Assembly: GCF_025460835.1 (NCBI RefSeq)
Contig: NZ_JAMXAY010000015.1
Coordinates: 1-64,000, forward strand
Source: Parapedobacter soli
Lineage (GTDB): Bacteria > Bacteroidota > Bacteroidia > Sphingobacteriales > Sphingobacteriaceae
Length of the DNA stretch: 64,000 nt
Direction: 5' to 3'
Part shown: positions 34,130-43,300 of the stretch, one piece after another
How positions within the stretch are numbered: the stretch's first letter is position 1
Layout: each line of letters begins with the position of its first letter
Program-made: the position numbers and the translations under genes
The notes under the pieces: generated by a model
Told to the model about the DNA's origin: nothing
Seen by the model: only the letters and a program-made list of their open reading frames with translations
Database searches by the model: none

Positions 34130-35649
34130 TTGACAACACAATTGTTTTTCCCGTTATTGTCCACCTGTTTACGGCCATCCTATTACTTTTCTTTTGGCGT
34201 AAAACACTAGCCCACCGTATTATCAGCATCACGGGTAGCACCATTGGCATTGCAATTGCCATTAACCTGTTCGCAAAGGTGTGGGGCGGTGATATACTCA
34301 CCATGGAAGCTGCCGGCTGGAAGTCGCCCTTCGGCATCACTTTCGTGGCCGATGTCTTCAGTAGCACCATGGTGTTGCTCACCTCGTTTTCGGGACTCGC
34401 CGTATCTGTCTTCTCTGCTATCGGCATTGCCCGTGGCCGTATTATATACGGCTATTTCCCGATGTTGCACTTCCTGCTGATGGGACTGAACGGTGCTTTC
34501 CTTACGGGCGATATTTTCAACCTGTATGTATACTTCGAGGTAATCATCATCGCATCGTTCGTGCTAATAACCCTTGGTGGCAGGAAGGCCCAGATTGAAG
34601 GTTCGGTAAAATATATGGCCATGAATATCCTGGCTTCTACGTTCTTCCTCACCGGTATCGGTATCCTCTATGGTATCACGGGCTCGCTCAACATGGCCGA
34701 CCTCTCACTCAAGGTAGCCGCATTGGAAAACCGGACATTGGTAGACCTCACTGCGATTTTTTTCATCATCGGATTCGGTATCAAATCGGCAGTATTCCCA
34801 CTGTATTTCTGGCTACCGTCGTCTTACCATACACCGCCATCGGCCGTTGCAGCCGTATTTGCTGGCCTGCTCACCAAAGTGGGAATTTACGCATTGTTCA
34901 GGATGTTTACGCTGATTTTTGTCCCCGACGAATTTACCCGTACCTTACTCATTGTCATTGCCGTCCTTACCATCCTTACAGGGACTTTCGGTGCTGTCAT
35001 TAAAAACAATATCCGGCGGATGTTTTCTTACCTCATCGTATGCCACATCGGGTTCATGGTCGGGGGCTTAGGCATGTACTCCGAAGTAGCCCTTACCGGT
35101 GCGCTATTTTACCTATTCCACGACATCATGGTCAAAACCAACATATTTTTGATTGCTGGGCTCATCAGAAAGTTACGCGGCACGATGAACATGGACAAGC
35201 TCGGTGGCCTGTATGCCGAATACCCGTTGTTGTCGTTTGTTATTGCCATCGTGCTTTTTTCGTTGGTGGGCATCCCGCCGCTCTCGGGGTTCTGGCCTAA
35301 AATCTACTTGTTCGAAGCGGGTCTTATGGACAACCAATATGTATTGATAGCCGCCATCATTATCGGTAGCTTTGCAACATTATACGTCATCTCGATGATG
35401 TGGGCGAAGGTCTTCTGGAAAGACCAGCCTACGGTGGAGGGTGAGGAAGCGCTAACGGATGACTTCCGACCGCTGAGTAAATTTAAGAAATCGCTTCTAG
35501 TGGGGCCAATCGTCTTTTTGGCCGCTATCACGCTTTATATCGGGCTAGCAGCCGAAAATGTCACACAGGTAGCTAAGCATATCGCTGGTGAAATGAAAGA
35601 CACGACACCCTATATCGAGGCTGTTTTGGGAACTAATGAAACACAGTAA
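34126..35649 (+). CDS. mrpD: Na+/H+ antiporter subunit MrpD
   Basis: 507 aa, about 14 membrane segments, homologous to NuoM/N. The conserved Glu in FNLYVYFEVIIIASFVLI and the Lys in GIKSAVFPLYFWLPSSYHTPPSAVAAVFAGLLTKVGIYALFR form the proton path. Coupled to mrpC by a 4-nt overlap and followed 11 nt later by mrpE. Confidence 0.96.
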   Translation: MIDNTIVFPVIVHLFTAILLLFFWRKTLAHRIISITGSTIGIAIAINLFAKVWGGDILTMEAAGWKSPFGITFVADVFSSTMVLLTSFSGLAVSVFSAIGIARGRIIYGYFPMLHFLLMGLNGAFLTGDIFNLYVYFEVIIIASFVLITLGGRKAQIEGSVKYMAMNILASTFFLTGIGILYGITGSLNMADLSLKVAALENRTLVDLTAIFFIIGFGIKSAVFPLYFWLPSSYHTPPSAVAAVFAGLLTKVGIYALFRMFTLIFVPDEFTRTLLIVIAVLTILTGTFGAVIKNNIRRMFSYLIVCHIGFMVGGLGMYSEVALTGALFYLFHDIMVKTNIFLIAGLIRKLRGTMNMDKLGGLYAEYPLLSFVIAIVLFSLVGIPPLSGFWPKIYLFEAGLMDNQYVLIAAIIIGSFATLYVISMMWAKVFWKDQPTVEGEEALTDDFRPLSKFKKSLLVGPIVFLAAITLYIGLAAENVTQVAKHIAGEMKDTTPYIEAVLGTNETQ

Positions 35650-35660
35650 ACGGAACGACT

Positions 35661-36137
35661 ATGGTTAGGCATTTTTTGATGAACCTCTTGCTCGCCTTTA
35701 CTTGGGTCGCGCTGACGGGGGTATTGTATTATTCGAATTTCATTTTCGGGTTCGCCATCGGCTTTTTCCTCTTGTGGCTGATGAACCGGAACGAGGACGA
35801 CCAGCGGTATTTCAACCGGGTTCCAAAAATCATCGGGTTTATCCTTTATTTCCTCTACGAGATGGTGAAAGCCAATATCCAGGTGGCATACGATGTGGTT
35901 ACCCCGAAATTCTTTATGAAACCTGGCATCGTGAAGTACACCATGGAAGCCAAAACCGATTTCGAAATCAATATGCTATCCACGATGATTGCGTTGACAC
36001 CCGGCACACTTGTCATCGATGTGAGCGACGACCGGAAAACGATATATATCCACGCGATGTACATGAAAAGCAAAGAACAATTTATCGAACAGATCCGGGA
36101 GCGAGTTGAACGGAAACTATTGGAGGTGATACGATGA
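35661..36137 (+). CDS. mrpE: Na+/H+ antiporter subunit MrpE
   Basis: 158 aa with two N-terminal membrane segments and a cytoplasmic domain. It has the MrpE pattern FLYEMVKANIQVAYDVVTPKF and ALTPGTLVIDVSDDRKTIYIHAM. Its stop codon overlaps the mrpF ATG by 4 nt. Confidence 0.95.
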   Translation: MVRHFLMNLLLAFTWVALTGVLYYSNFIFGFAIGFFLLWLMNRNEDDQRYFNRVPKIIGFILYFLYEMVKANIQVAYDVVTPKFFMKPGIVKYTMEAKTDFEINMLSTMIALTPGTLVIDVSDDRKTIYIHAMYMKSKEQFIEQIRERVERKLLEVIR

Positions 36138-36406
36138 CATTGGATAGCTACATCGACTATGTGATCCTGCCAATATTGGCGATAGCGTTGCTACTGGTAT
36201 TTGTGAGGCTTTTTAAGGGTCCTACCATCGTAGACCGCGTCATTGCGCTGGATCTGTTGATTACCATCGGTATCAGCGTAATCACGGCATATAGCATCAG
36301 CAGGGGCAAGTCCACATTTATCGATGTTGCCATGATCCTTGCACTCATCGCTTTTTTAAGTACCATTGCATTTTCCTATTACATTGAAAAAAGGGGGCGT
36401 AAATGA
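36134..36406 (+). CDS. mrpF: Na+/H+ antiporter subunit MrpF
   Basis: 90 aa with three membrane segments and the motif RLFKGPTIVDRVIALDLLITIG, whose Asp residues are characteristic of MrpF. Coupled by ATGA overlaps at both ends. Confidence 0.95.
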   Translation: MTLDSYIDYVILPILAIALLLVFVRLFKGPTIVDRVIALDLLITIGISVITAYSISRGKSTFIDVAMILALIAFLSTIAFSYYIEKRGRK

Positions 36407-36822
36407 TCGATATTATCCTTGCTGTGTTTTGCACCATCGGTGCCCTCGCCATTCTTATTGCAGCGATTGGCATCTTAAGGATGCCTGATTTCTACCTGCG
36501 GCTATCAGTCACGGTAAAGGCCGCTACATTGGGCGGGGGGCTGTTCCTGCTATGTGCGGCTTTTTATTTTCCTGAGGAAGTATCCGTTACCACGAAAGCG
36601 TTAGCAATCCTCTTCTTCCTTGTACTTACTGCACCCGTGGCTGCCCATCTTATTGCGCGCACAGCTTACTTGATTGATACGGAACAGTGGAAGGGCACCA
36701 TCCAAGACGATCTTGTAGGCATGTATGACAAAGAAAACCATACGCTGCACAGCGAGATCCCACCACAAAACTTGTCCGGGGAGATGGAACCGGAATCCGG
36801 TCCCGATGAAAATAAACGTTAG
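36403..36822 (+). CDS. mrpG: Na+/H+ antiporter subunit MrpG
   Basis: 139 aa with three membrane segments and the motif AAIGILRMPDFYLRLSVTVKAATLGGGL. The C-terminal 40 residues form an acidic cytoplasmic tail. It ends the operon and overlaps the convergent lactonase gene by 4 bp, with no visible terminator between them. Confidence 0.94.
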   Translation: MIDIILAVFCTIGALAILIAAIGILRMPDFYLRLSVTVKAATLGGGLFLLCAAFYFPEEVSVTTKALAILFFLVLTAPVAAHLIARTAYLIDTEQWKGTIQDDLVGMYDKENHTLHSEIPPQNLSGEMEPESGPDENKR

Positions 36823-37937
36823 AACACCAAGCAAACTGGTGAGCCCACGTCAATTCGGTGGCCGGTATCGCTGAGCAAACCCGTGTCGGAATCCCGTTTA
36901 AAGATCACCACCTCATCGGTTTGCTGGTTGGCCACGAGCAGGAATCGGCCGTCGGGCGAGAGCGCAAAGTTGCGGGGGCCGCGGCCCAGTACCGACTGGT
37001 TTGCAATTTTTTCCAATGTTCCCCTGTCACCGTCCACCCGGTAAATGGCGATCGTGTTCGCGTCGCCCCGGTTGGATGCATACAGGAATTTCCCGTCGGG
37101 CGATAACCTGATATCCGCCGCACCATCTGCACCTTTAAAACCTGCCTCATTCATCGGTATTTCCTGGATAGGCTCCCAGACGCCTTCTTGCTGTTGGAAA
37201 ACCATGACCATCGCCGTCATCTCCTGTACCAAGTAGATAAACCGCCCGTCGCCCGAAAAAACGATATGGCGCGGGCCACCTCCTGGTGCTCCTTCGATAA
37301 ACGGTTGCGCTGCGGCCGTGAGCGGGTGTTCGGCATCTTCCGGTCGGTAGTCGTAAATGTTGATCTTGTCCGTGCCCAAGTCTTGCACAAACAGCTGCGT
37401 ACCTTCGGGGTTGAAAAATGCGGAATGCACATGTGGGGCCTGCTGGCGTTGCGGATTGGGACCGCTACCTTCGTGATGTACCTGTTGCACCAGCCCGCCC
37501 AAGCTACCGGCGGGACCCATGGGGAATACGCTGACGCTTCCGCCAGAATAATTGGAAACGATCACGTGGTTGTCCCCGTGGTCTGTAATCACATGACAGG
37601 GGTGGTCGCCCTTGGTAAGCTGCCGATTCAGGAAGGTGAGTGTTCCCCGTTGGTCGTCATACGCATAAGCACTCACCGCACCCCTCCCCTCACCATTCTC
37701 ATTAACGGCATACATGTATTTCCGATCTGCACTGAATGCCAGAAATGAGGGATTTTCCGCGGAAATGCTACTGATACGCTTCGCTTCACCACTTGTTACA
37801 TCGAATTGATATACATAGATCCCTTCGCTTTTCCCACCATGGGTGTAGGTACCGATAAGGAGATGGACGTATTGTGGTTGGGCTAACATCATCAGCGGGC
37901 ATACTATTAAAAATGAACAGACTAGCAGTAACTTCAT
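36819..37937 (-). CDS. Secreted lactonase-family (6-phosphogluconolactonase-type) beta-propeller
   Basis: 372 aa from ATG 37937 with a signal peptide (LLLVCSFLIVCPLMMLAQ); a longer frame from GTG 37988 would bury the signal and is rejected. The mature part is a seven-bladed propeller of the lactonase/YbhE family: LLIGTYTHGGKSEGIYVY, SNYSGGSVSVF, HVHSAFFNPEGTQLFVQDLGTDKINIY and LSPDGKFLYASNRGDANTIAIY. The export signal makes a cytoplasmic pentose-phosphate role unlikely; it may act on periplasmic sugar lactones. Confidence 0.88.
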   Translation of the reverse strand: MKLLLVCSFLIVCPLMMLAQPQYVHLLIGTYTHGGKSEGIYVYQFDVTSGEAKRISSISAENPSFLAFSADRKYMYAVNENGEGRGAVSAYAYDDQRGTLTFLNRQLTKGDHPCHVITDHGDNHVIVSNYSGGSVSVFPMGPAGSLGGLVQQVHHEGSGPNPQRQQAPHVHSAFFNPEGTQLFVQDLGTDKINIYDYRPEDAEHPLTAAAQPFIEGAPGGGPRHIVFSGDGRFIYLVQEMTAMVMVFQQQEGVWEPIQEIPMNEAGFKGADGAADIRLSPDGKFLYASNRGDANTIAIYRVDGDRGTLEKIANQSVLGRGPRNFALSPDGRFLLVANQQTDEVVIFKRDSDTGLLSDTGHRIDVGSPVCLVF

Positions 37938-37997
37938 GCGTTGATTATCATTAACTGCCAATATTAACAAAAATCCATTTATATCCACGTTCTTTTT

Positions 37998-38005
37998 TAC
38001 TTTTG
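37998..38005 (+). promoter_or_regulatory. -7 box of the FabZ-like gene
   Basis: TACTTTTG, a perfect match, only 6 nt before ATG 38012, so the transcript would be leaderless or nearly so. It overlaps a TTG at 38003 that could be mistaken for the start. Confidence 0.55.
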
Positions 38006-38011
38006 CTTCCT

Positions 38012-38380
38012 ATGTCGCTTTTACACGATTTTTATTCAGTTGGTGCATTCACCGTAGACGGGCAGAAGGTGTCGGCATCGATTGCCATCAATGGTAACCA
38101 TCCGGTGTTCAATGGCCATTTCCCTGGCAATCCGGTAACGCCGGGCGTATGCATGATGCAAATCATCAAAGAATTAGCAGAAAAATGGGCTGCATGTCCG
38201 TTGATGCTCAAAAACGCACGGAACGTCAAATTCATGGCAATCATAAATCCGCTCCTGAATCCAAACATTCGGGTAGAATTGGATGTTGAAGAAGAAGACG
38301 AGTTGCTCTCGATCAGGAGTACCACATCGTTTGAAGACACACTGGCCCTCAAGTTCAGCGGTGTTTTCCAAAAGGTTTAA
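38012..38380 (+). CDS. FabZ-like hotdog dehydratase of the pigment locus
   Basis: 122 aa single hotdog domain with the 3-hydroxyacyl-ACP dehydratase motif NGHFPGNPVTPGV. The catalytic His is His36. The position of the catalytic Glu, 14 residues on, is Gln50 (CMMQ), so the usual catalytic pair is incomplete. Such stand-alone FabZ-like proteins occur in flexirubin and aryl-polyene clusters, where they dehydrate the growing polyene; here it may be weakened, specialised or non-catalytic. It begins a rightward run with 38384, 38865 and the MMPL fusion gene. Confidence 0.83.
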   Translation: MSLLHDFYSVGAFTVDGQKVSASIAINGNHPVFNGHFPGNPVTPGVCMMQIIKELAEKWAACPLMLKNARNVKFMAIINPLLNPNIRVELDVEEEDELLSIRSTTSFEDTLALKFSGVFQKV

Positions 38381-38383
38381 GCT

Positions 38384-38851
38384 ATGAGAAAGTTATTTGC
38401 CCTTGCAGTTGCCCTGATGTATACCGCGCTGGTGCATGCCCAGGATTTGGATGACCTCAGGCTGCTTTATCGGGATGCCACCAAGTCGGAAGAACAAGCC
38501 CAGGCGTTCTACGAGCCCTTGGCGGGCGTAACAAGAAGCGATAAGCCGATACTCGTGGCATATAAAGGCGCCGGCTTGATGCTGCTGGCGCGGTACGAAA
38601 AACTTGCAGCACGCGGGCCGAAGGTGAAAGAGGCAGTTCCATGGATAGAGCAGGCCATTGCGGACGAGCCGCAAAATGCCGAAATCAGGCTTATCCGGCT
38701 CAGCATACAGGAGCACCTACCGAAATTCCTGAAGTACAACCAAAACATCGAAACCGACCGGGATTTCATCCAAAATGCATTGCCTTCGGTGGAAGACGCC
38801 GGTTTGAAGGCCATGATCAATGGTTATTTCGATTCGTTTTCAACCCCCTGA
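38384..38851 (+). CDS. Secreted protein of the pigment locus, function unknown
   Basis: 155 aa with a cleavable signal peptide (LFALAVALMYTALVHAQ) and an all-helical mature part (ARGPKVKEAVPWIEQAIADEPQNAEIRLIRLSI) that looks like TPR-type repeats. I do not recognise a named family, but proteins of this size sit at the same place in other flexirubin/aryl-polyene clusters. It starts 3 nt after the FabZ-like gene and ends 13 nt before the glycosyltransferase, so it is in the same operon. Confidence 0.7.
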   Translation: MRKLFALAVALMYTALVHAQDLDDLRLLYRDATKSEEQAQAFYEPLAGVTRSDKPILVAYKGAGLMLLARYEKLAARGPKVKEAVPWIEQAIADEPQNAEIRLIRLSIQEHLPKFLKYNQNIETDRDFIQNALPSVEDAGLKAMINGYFDSFSTP

Positions 38852-38864
38852 AGAGTTAACCTAA

Positions 38865-40043
38865 ATGACCGATACCGAGGTACTGGCTCCCATCAACGCT
38901 TGTGTAATTATCCCTACCTATAATAATGCTAAGACGCTGCCCCGTGTAGTAGATGGCGTACTGCGCTATACATCACGGATCATTGTGGTCAACGATGGCT
39001 CAACCGATGCCACATCCCGGATTTTAGCAACATATACCGGCCTTTCCATTATCAACCTGCCTCACAACAGGGGCAAAGGCTATGCCCTGCGCATTGGTTT
39101 CAGCCAAGCCCGTGCCCTTGGTTTTGACTGCGCCATTACCATTGACTCGGATGGCCAGCATTTCCCCGAAGATATCCCCAAGTTTGTCCATGACATCGAA
39201 ACAAACGGCACAGCTCTCCTCATCGGTGACCGCAACATGGAACAGGAAGGCATTCCCGGCAAAAGTAGCTTCGGCAACCGGTTTTCCAATTTCTGGTTCC
39301 GGTTCGAAACGGGTATCTCGCTCTCCGACACCCAATCGGGCTTCCGTTTATACCCCCTGCAACAACTACAAGCTATCCGCTTTTACACTACCAAGTTCGA
39401 ATTTGAAGTGGAGGTCATCGTCAAGGCTGCCTGGCGGGGTATCGCAGTGCGCAACGTACCTATCCGGGTGCTGTACGACCCCGCCGAGCGGGTGTCCCAT
39501 TTCCGGCCTTTCCGCGATTTTACACGCATCAGCATCCTCAACACGTGGCTGGTATTGGTTACCCTGCTCTACATTCGGCCGCGAGATTACTTCCGGACCT
39601 TCAGGGAGAAGGGATTCCGTCGCTTTTTTCTCGAAGACCTGCTCCAGAGCGACGACAAACCGTCGAAAAAAGCATCGTCCGTAGCCCTAGGCGTGTGGGT
39701 CGGCCTATCGCCCTTTTGGGGCTTCCAAACGGTAATCGTATTATTCCTTGCCGTAATACTACGCCTCAATAAACTCATCGCTTTTGCCTTTTCGAATATC
39801 AGCATACCCCCGCTTATCCCCTTCATCATCTATGGGTGTTTCCAAATCGGCGCTGCATTGCTGGGTGTTGCCTCGACTGATGTTTTCCACTGGCAAGATG
39901 TGGATACCTACCGCCCGTTTATCCAGCAACACCTCACGGAATACCTGTTGGGCAGCTTGGTGCTTGCCACGGCCAGTGCCGGAGTTTTTGGTCTAGCAAG
40001 CTATTTTCTACTAACTCGGCGAGACCACCGTACTACCCAGTAA
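38865..40043 (+). CDS. Glycosyltransferase family 2 fused to DUF2062
   Basis: 392 aa. Residues about 10-220 are a GT-A fold (CVIIPTYNNAKTLPRVV, VVNDGSTD, ITIDSDGQHFPED with the DxD-like site) of the dolichol-phosphate mannosyltransferase type. Residues about 270-385 are a DUF2062 membrane domain (GVWVGLSPFWGFQTVIVLFLAVILRLNK). This fusion is typical of flexirubin and aryl-polyene loci, where it probably glycosylates or handles a lipid-linked intermediate. It overlaps neither neighbour; 288 bp separate it from the MMPL fusion gene. Confidence 0.88.
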   Translation: MTDTEVLAPINACVIIPTYNNAKTLPRVVDGVLRYTSRIIVVNDGSTDATSRILATYTGLSIINLPHNRGKGYALRIGFSQARALGFDCAITIDSDGQHFPEDIPKFVHDIETNGTALLIGDRNMEQEGIPGKSSFGNRFSNFWFRFETGISLSDTQSGFRLYPLQQLQAIRFYTTKFEFEVEVIVKAAWRGIAVRNVPIRVLYDPAERVSHFRPFRDFTRISILNTWLVLVTLLYIRPRDYFRTFREKGFRRFFLEDLLQSDDKPSKKASSVALGVWVGLSPFWGFQTVIVLFLAVILRLNKLIAFAFSNISIPPLIPFIIYGCFQIGAALLGVASTDVFHWQDVDTYRPFIQQHLTEYLLGSLVLATASAGVFGLASYFLLTRRDHRTTQ

Positions 40044-40331
40044 TCCCGGTAATTATTCGTCCATCCTTCGAGAATCCCTTAGGCCTTCATTCATATTAGT
40101 ATAGATTATACCATGTATTGATAGAGGGTTGACAGAGGGTCAACATAGATTTATACACTGTTAACCCCCTATGAATATATTGTTAAAACACTATTTATAC
40201 TTAATTAACCTGGTATCAAATATAACGTAGACTCGAACGAGGCCCGGCCGGCAGTCGATTGATATACGCATTTATGAGCACGTTGGGTTGCAATAAATCT
40301 CCTACCTTTGCCACGACAGATTACTTACGCA
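40044..40331. other. Gene-free region with repeated GTTGAC/GTTAAC half-sites
   Basis: Contains GTTGAC-AGAGG-GTCAAC (40128-40144), and further on TGTTAACCCCC, whose complement nearly repeats the first arm, so three related half-sites lie within 45 bp. This suggests a regulator-binding region for the MMPL fusion gene, whose -7 box is at 40303. No coding potential seen. Confidence 0.5.
40303..40310 (+). promoter_or_regulatory. -7 box of the MMPL fusion gene
   Basis: TACCTTTG, a perfect TAnnTTTG. It overlaps the first TTG of the open frame (40308) and so favours the in-frame TTG 40332, 21 nt downstream, as start. Confidence 0.55.
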
Positions 40332-43300
40332 TTGGCATCTTTTTTTTATTCCATATACCACTACCTGAAGAAGCACCGCACCGTGTTCTTCATCACCGTG
40401 CCTTTGGTGTTCGTACTGCTTGCCTATTGGGCCAGCCGCGTCCGGTTTGAAGAAGATATCACCAAGCTCATCCCTAGCAGTGACAGCAGCGCTACGGTTA
40501 CCACCATACTGCGGTCGGCCAATTTCGCCGATAAGACTGTCATCAATATCACTGCGTCTGATCCGGCGGATGTGGACGCGATTAAAGCCTATGCAGATAG
40601 CTTCGCCACAGCCATCGGCACGGCCGCTTCTCCCTATATTGAGCGATTACAAGTGCGGTTGGAAGACGACCAGCTTACCGATCTCATGGCCCTCGTAGAA
40701 GATAACCTGCCGCTCTTTCTAGACGACGGTGACTACGCGCGTATCGACTCGCTGCTTCACCCCGATTCGGTGGCAGCCATTGTAGACCATACTTACCGGG
40801 CCATCATGGCCCCGCAAAGCTTCATCACTGCTCCCGCGCTTCGGCAGGATCCGCTGGGGCTCATCTTTATGGGGCTCCGCAAATTCCAGCGGCTGCAATC
40901 GGGCGAGGGTATTGTGCTCGACGACGGCTACCTCATCACACAGGGAGGCAGCAACCTGCTCGCCTTCATCACCACTGCCGCCGGCGCCAGCGAAACAGCC
41001 CGTAACACCGAATTTATCCGTATCCTCGACGGGACCATCGACAGCCTGAACACCATATTCGCCGGCCGCGCCACCGCGGAGTACTTCGGTGCTACGGCCA
41101 TGGCCGTAGCCAATGCCCAGCAAATCAAGCACGATATCCGCAATACGCTGTCTATTGCACTGGTAGCGCTGGTAGCACTATTCATCTACTTCTACCGGCG
41201 GGTCACCATCCCGCTGATTATCATCCTTCCCGCCGCTTTCGGTAGCCTGCTGGGCATCGCCGTACTCTACTGGCTCAAAGGCACCATCTCGGCCATATCC
41301 ATCGGCATCGGTTCAGTGCTTTTGGGCCTTACACTCGACTATTCCCTCCATATCCTCACCCATTACCGCGGTACCGGTGATATAAAACGACTATTTGAAA
41401 GCACCACCAAGCCATTACTGATGTGTGCGATTTTCACTGCCGTCGATTTCCTGTGTTTACTCTTCCTCCGCTCCGACGTATTGAAAGACCTTGGCGTTTT
41501 TGCTGCCGTGAGCGTACTGGGAGCGGCACTTTTCTCATTGATGTTCATTCCGCAGGTGTACTCACCGCGGCGGGAGGTAACCCTACGGCAAAACACATTC
41601 ATTGATGCCGTTGCGCGGTACGACTTCAGCCGCAACCCATGGGTGCTCGGTGTCGGTGCCTTACTCACGGTGGTGAGCCTCTTCACCTTCCGGCAGGTGG
41701 GTTTCAATGACGACCTTTCCACGTTAAACTATCAACCCACCGCCCTCAAGCAGGCCGAACAGCGGCTCGATTCGCTAACGCGATATGCAGCGAAGTCTGT
41801 CTATCTTGTAGCTTACGGCAACACCTCAGAAGATGCCTTGGCGCGCAACGCGGACCTGTTCCAGCAGTTGGAGCGGCTCGAAAAAGATGGTACCATCCTC
41901 AGCTTCCAGTCGGTTGGCGGCATGGCCGCCGCCCCGGAGCAGCAACAGGAAAAGATCGAGCGGTGGAACCGGTTTTGGTCGACTGACCGCAAGAACCAGC
42001 TCGTACAGCAGCTGGAAAACGAGGGTGTCCGCGTGGGCTTCAAAAGCACCCTCTTCCAACCCTTTTTCGAAACGTTGGAACAGCCTTTCGCGCCAATGGA
42101 TGAGGCGGACCGCCAGCTGCTCGACACACTATTCCTCGCCGAGTTCATCAGCCATGGCCCACAGCTCACCACGGTGACCTCCATCGTGAAGGTAGCCGAC
42201 GGGCAGGCACAGCAGCTCGCCCGCTCCTTTACCGACGATAGGCTCGGTATTCTGGCAATCGACCGCAAGCATGTGCAGGAGAAGCTCCTGAGCAACCTCG
42301 AGGCCGACTTCAACAACCTTTTCTTCATTGCCTCTGTCGCCATGTTCGTCGTTACCTTCCTGTTCTTCGGAAGCTTAGAGCTTACACTGGTGACCAATGT
42401 GCCTATTTTTCTGGGTTGGCTGGTGACACTGGGCTTGATGGGTTTGCTGGGAGTCGATTTCAATGCATTCAACATCATCATCACCACATTGATCTTTGGG
42501 TTAGGGGTAGATTATTCCATCTTCGTCACTAAGGGCCTGCTCGAACAATACACCTATGGTCATGACGATATGCCCGCTTATAAATCGGGGGTGGTCATGT
42601 CGGCCTTAGCTACCATCCTTTGCTTCGGCATCCTGATCTTCGCCAAGCACCCCGCCATCCGCTCCATCTCCATCATTCCCCTTATTGGTCTGTTGGTAGT
42701 GGTGCTCATGTCGTTCTCCATACAACCTTACCTGTTCCGCCTGTTCATCAGCGGGCCGCAGGCCCGGGGCAACACCCCGTGGCGGCTGGTCAACTTCATC
42801 CTCACGGGCCTCACCTTCGGCTATTTCTTCTTGGGCGGCATGGCTGTCAGCATCTTAGGGCGCCTGCTCATCGCTATCGTCCCGGTCGGCAAGAAGAAGA
42901 AGTTCCGGGTGTTCCACCGGGCACTGCAACTGTTTTTCCATAACCTCATGTACCGCACACCCGGCATCCGCATGGAAATCATCGGCCGGGATGCCACCAC
43001 CTACCGGTCGCCCGCCATCATCATTGCCAACCACACCTCTATCCTGGATACACCTACCATGGGGCTGCTTCATCCCATGCAGGTATTTATGATGAACGAC
43101 CGCCAGCTGAATTCACCTTTCTTCGGCCGTGCCATGCGCATGGTCGGTGCCCACCCGGCGTCGGGGAACCGCCCGGAGGACCTCGAGAGGCTACGCAAGA
43201 AAATCAAACAGGGTTATTCCGTCATCGTGTTTCCCGAAGGCACACGGTCGCGCACTACTGCCATCCAGCGCTTCCACAAAGGAGCGTTCTACCTCGCTGA

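Noticed and set aside
40128-40144. Possible intrinsic terminator after the GT2-DUF2062 gene
   Set aside because: Stem of only 6 bp without a T-run; better read as an operator-like inverted repeat.
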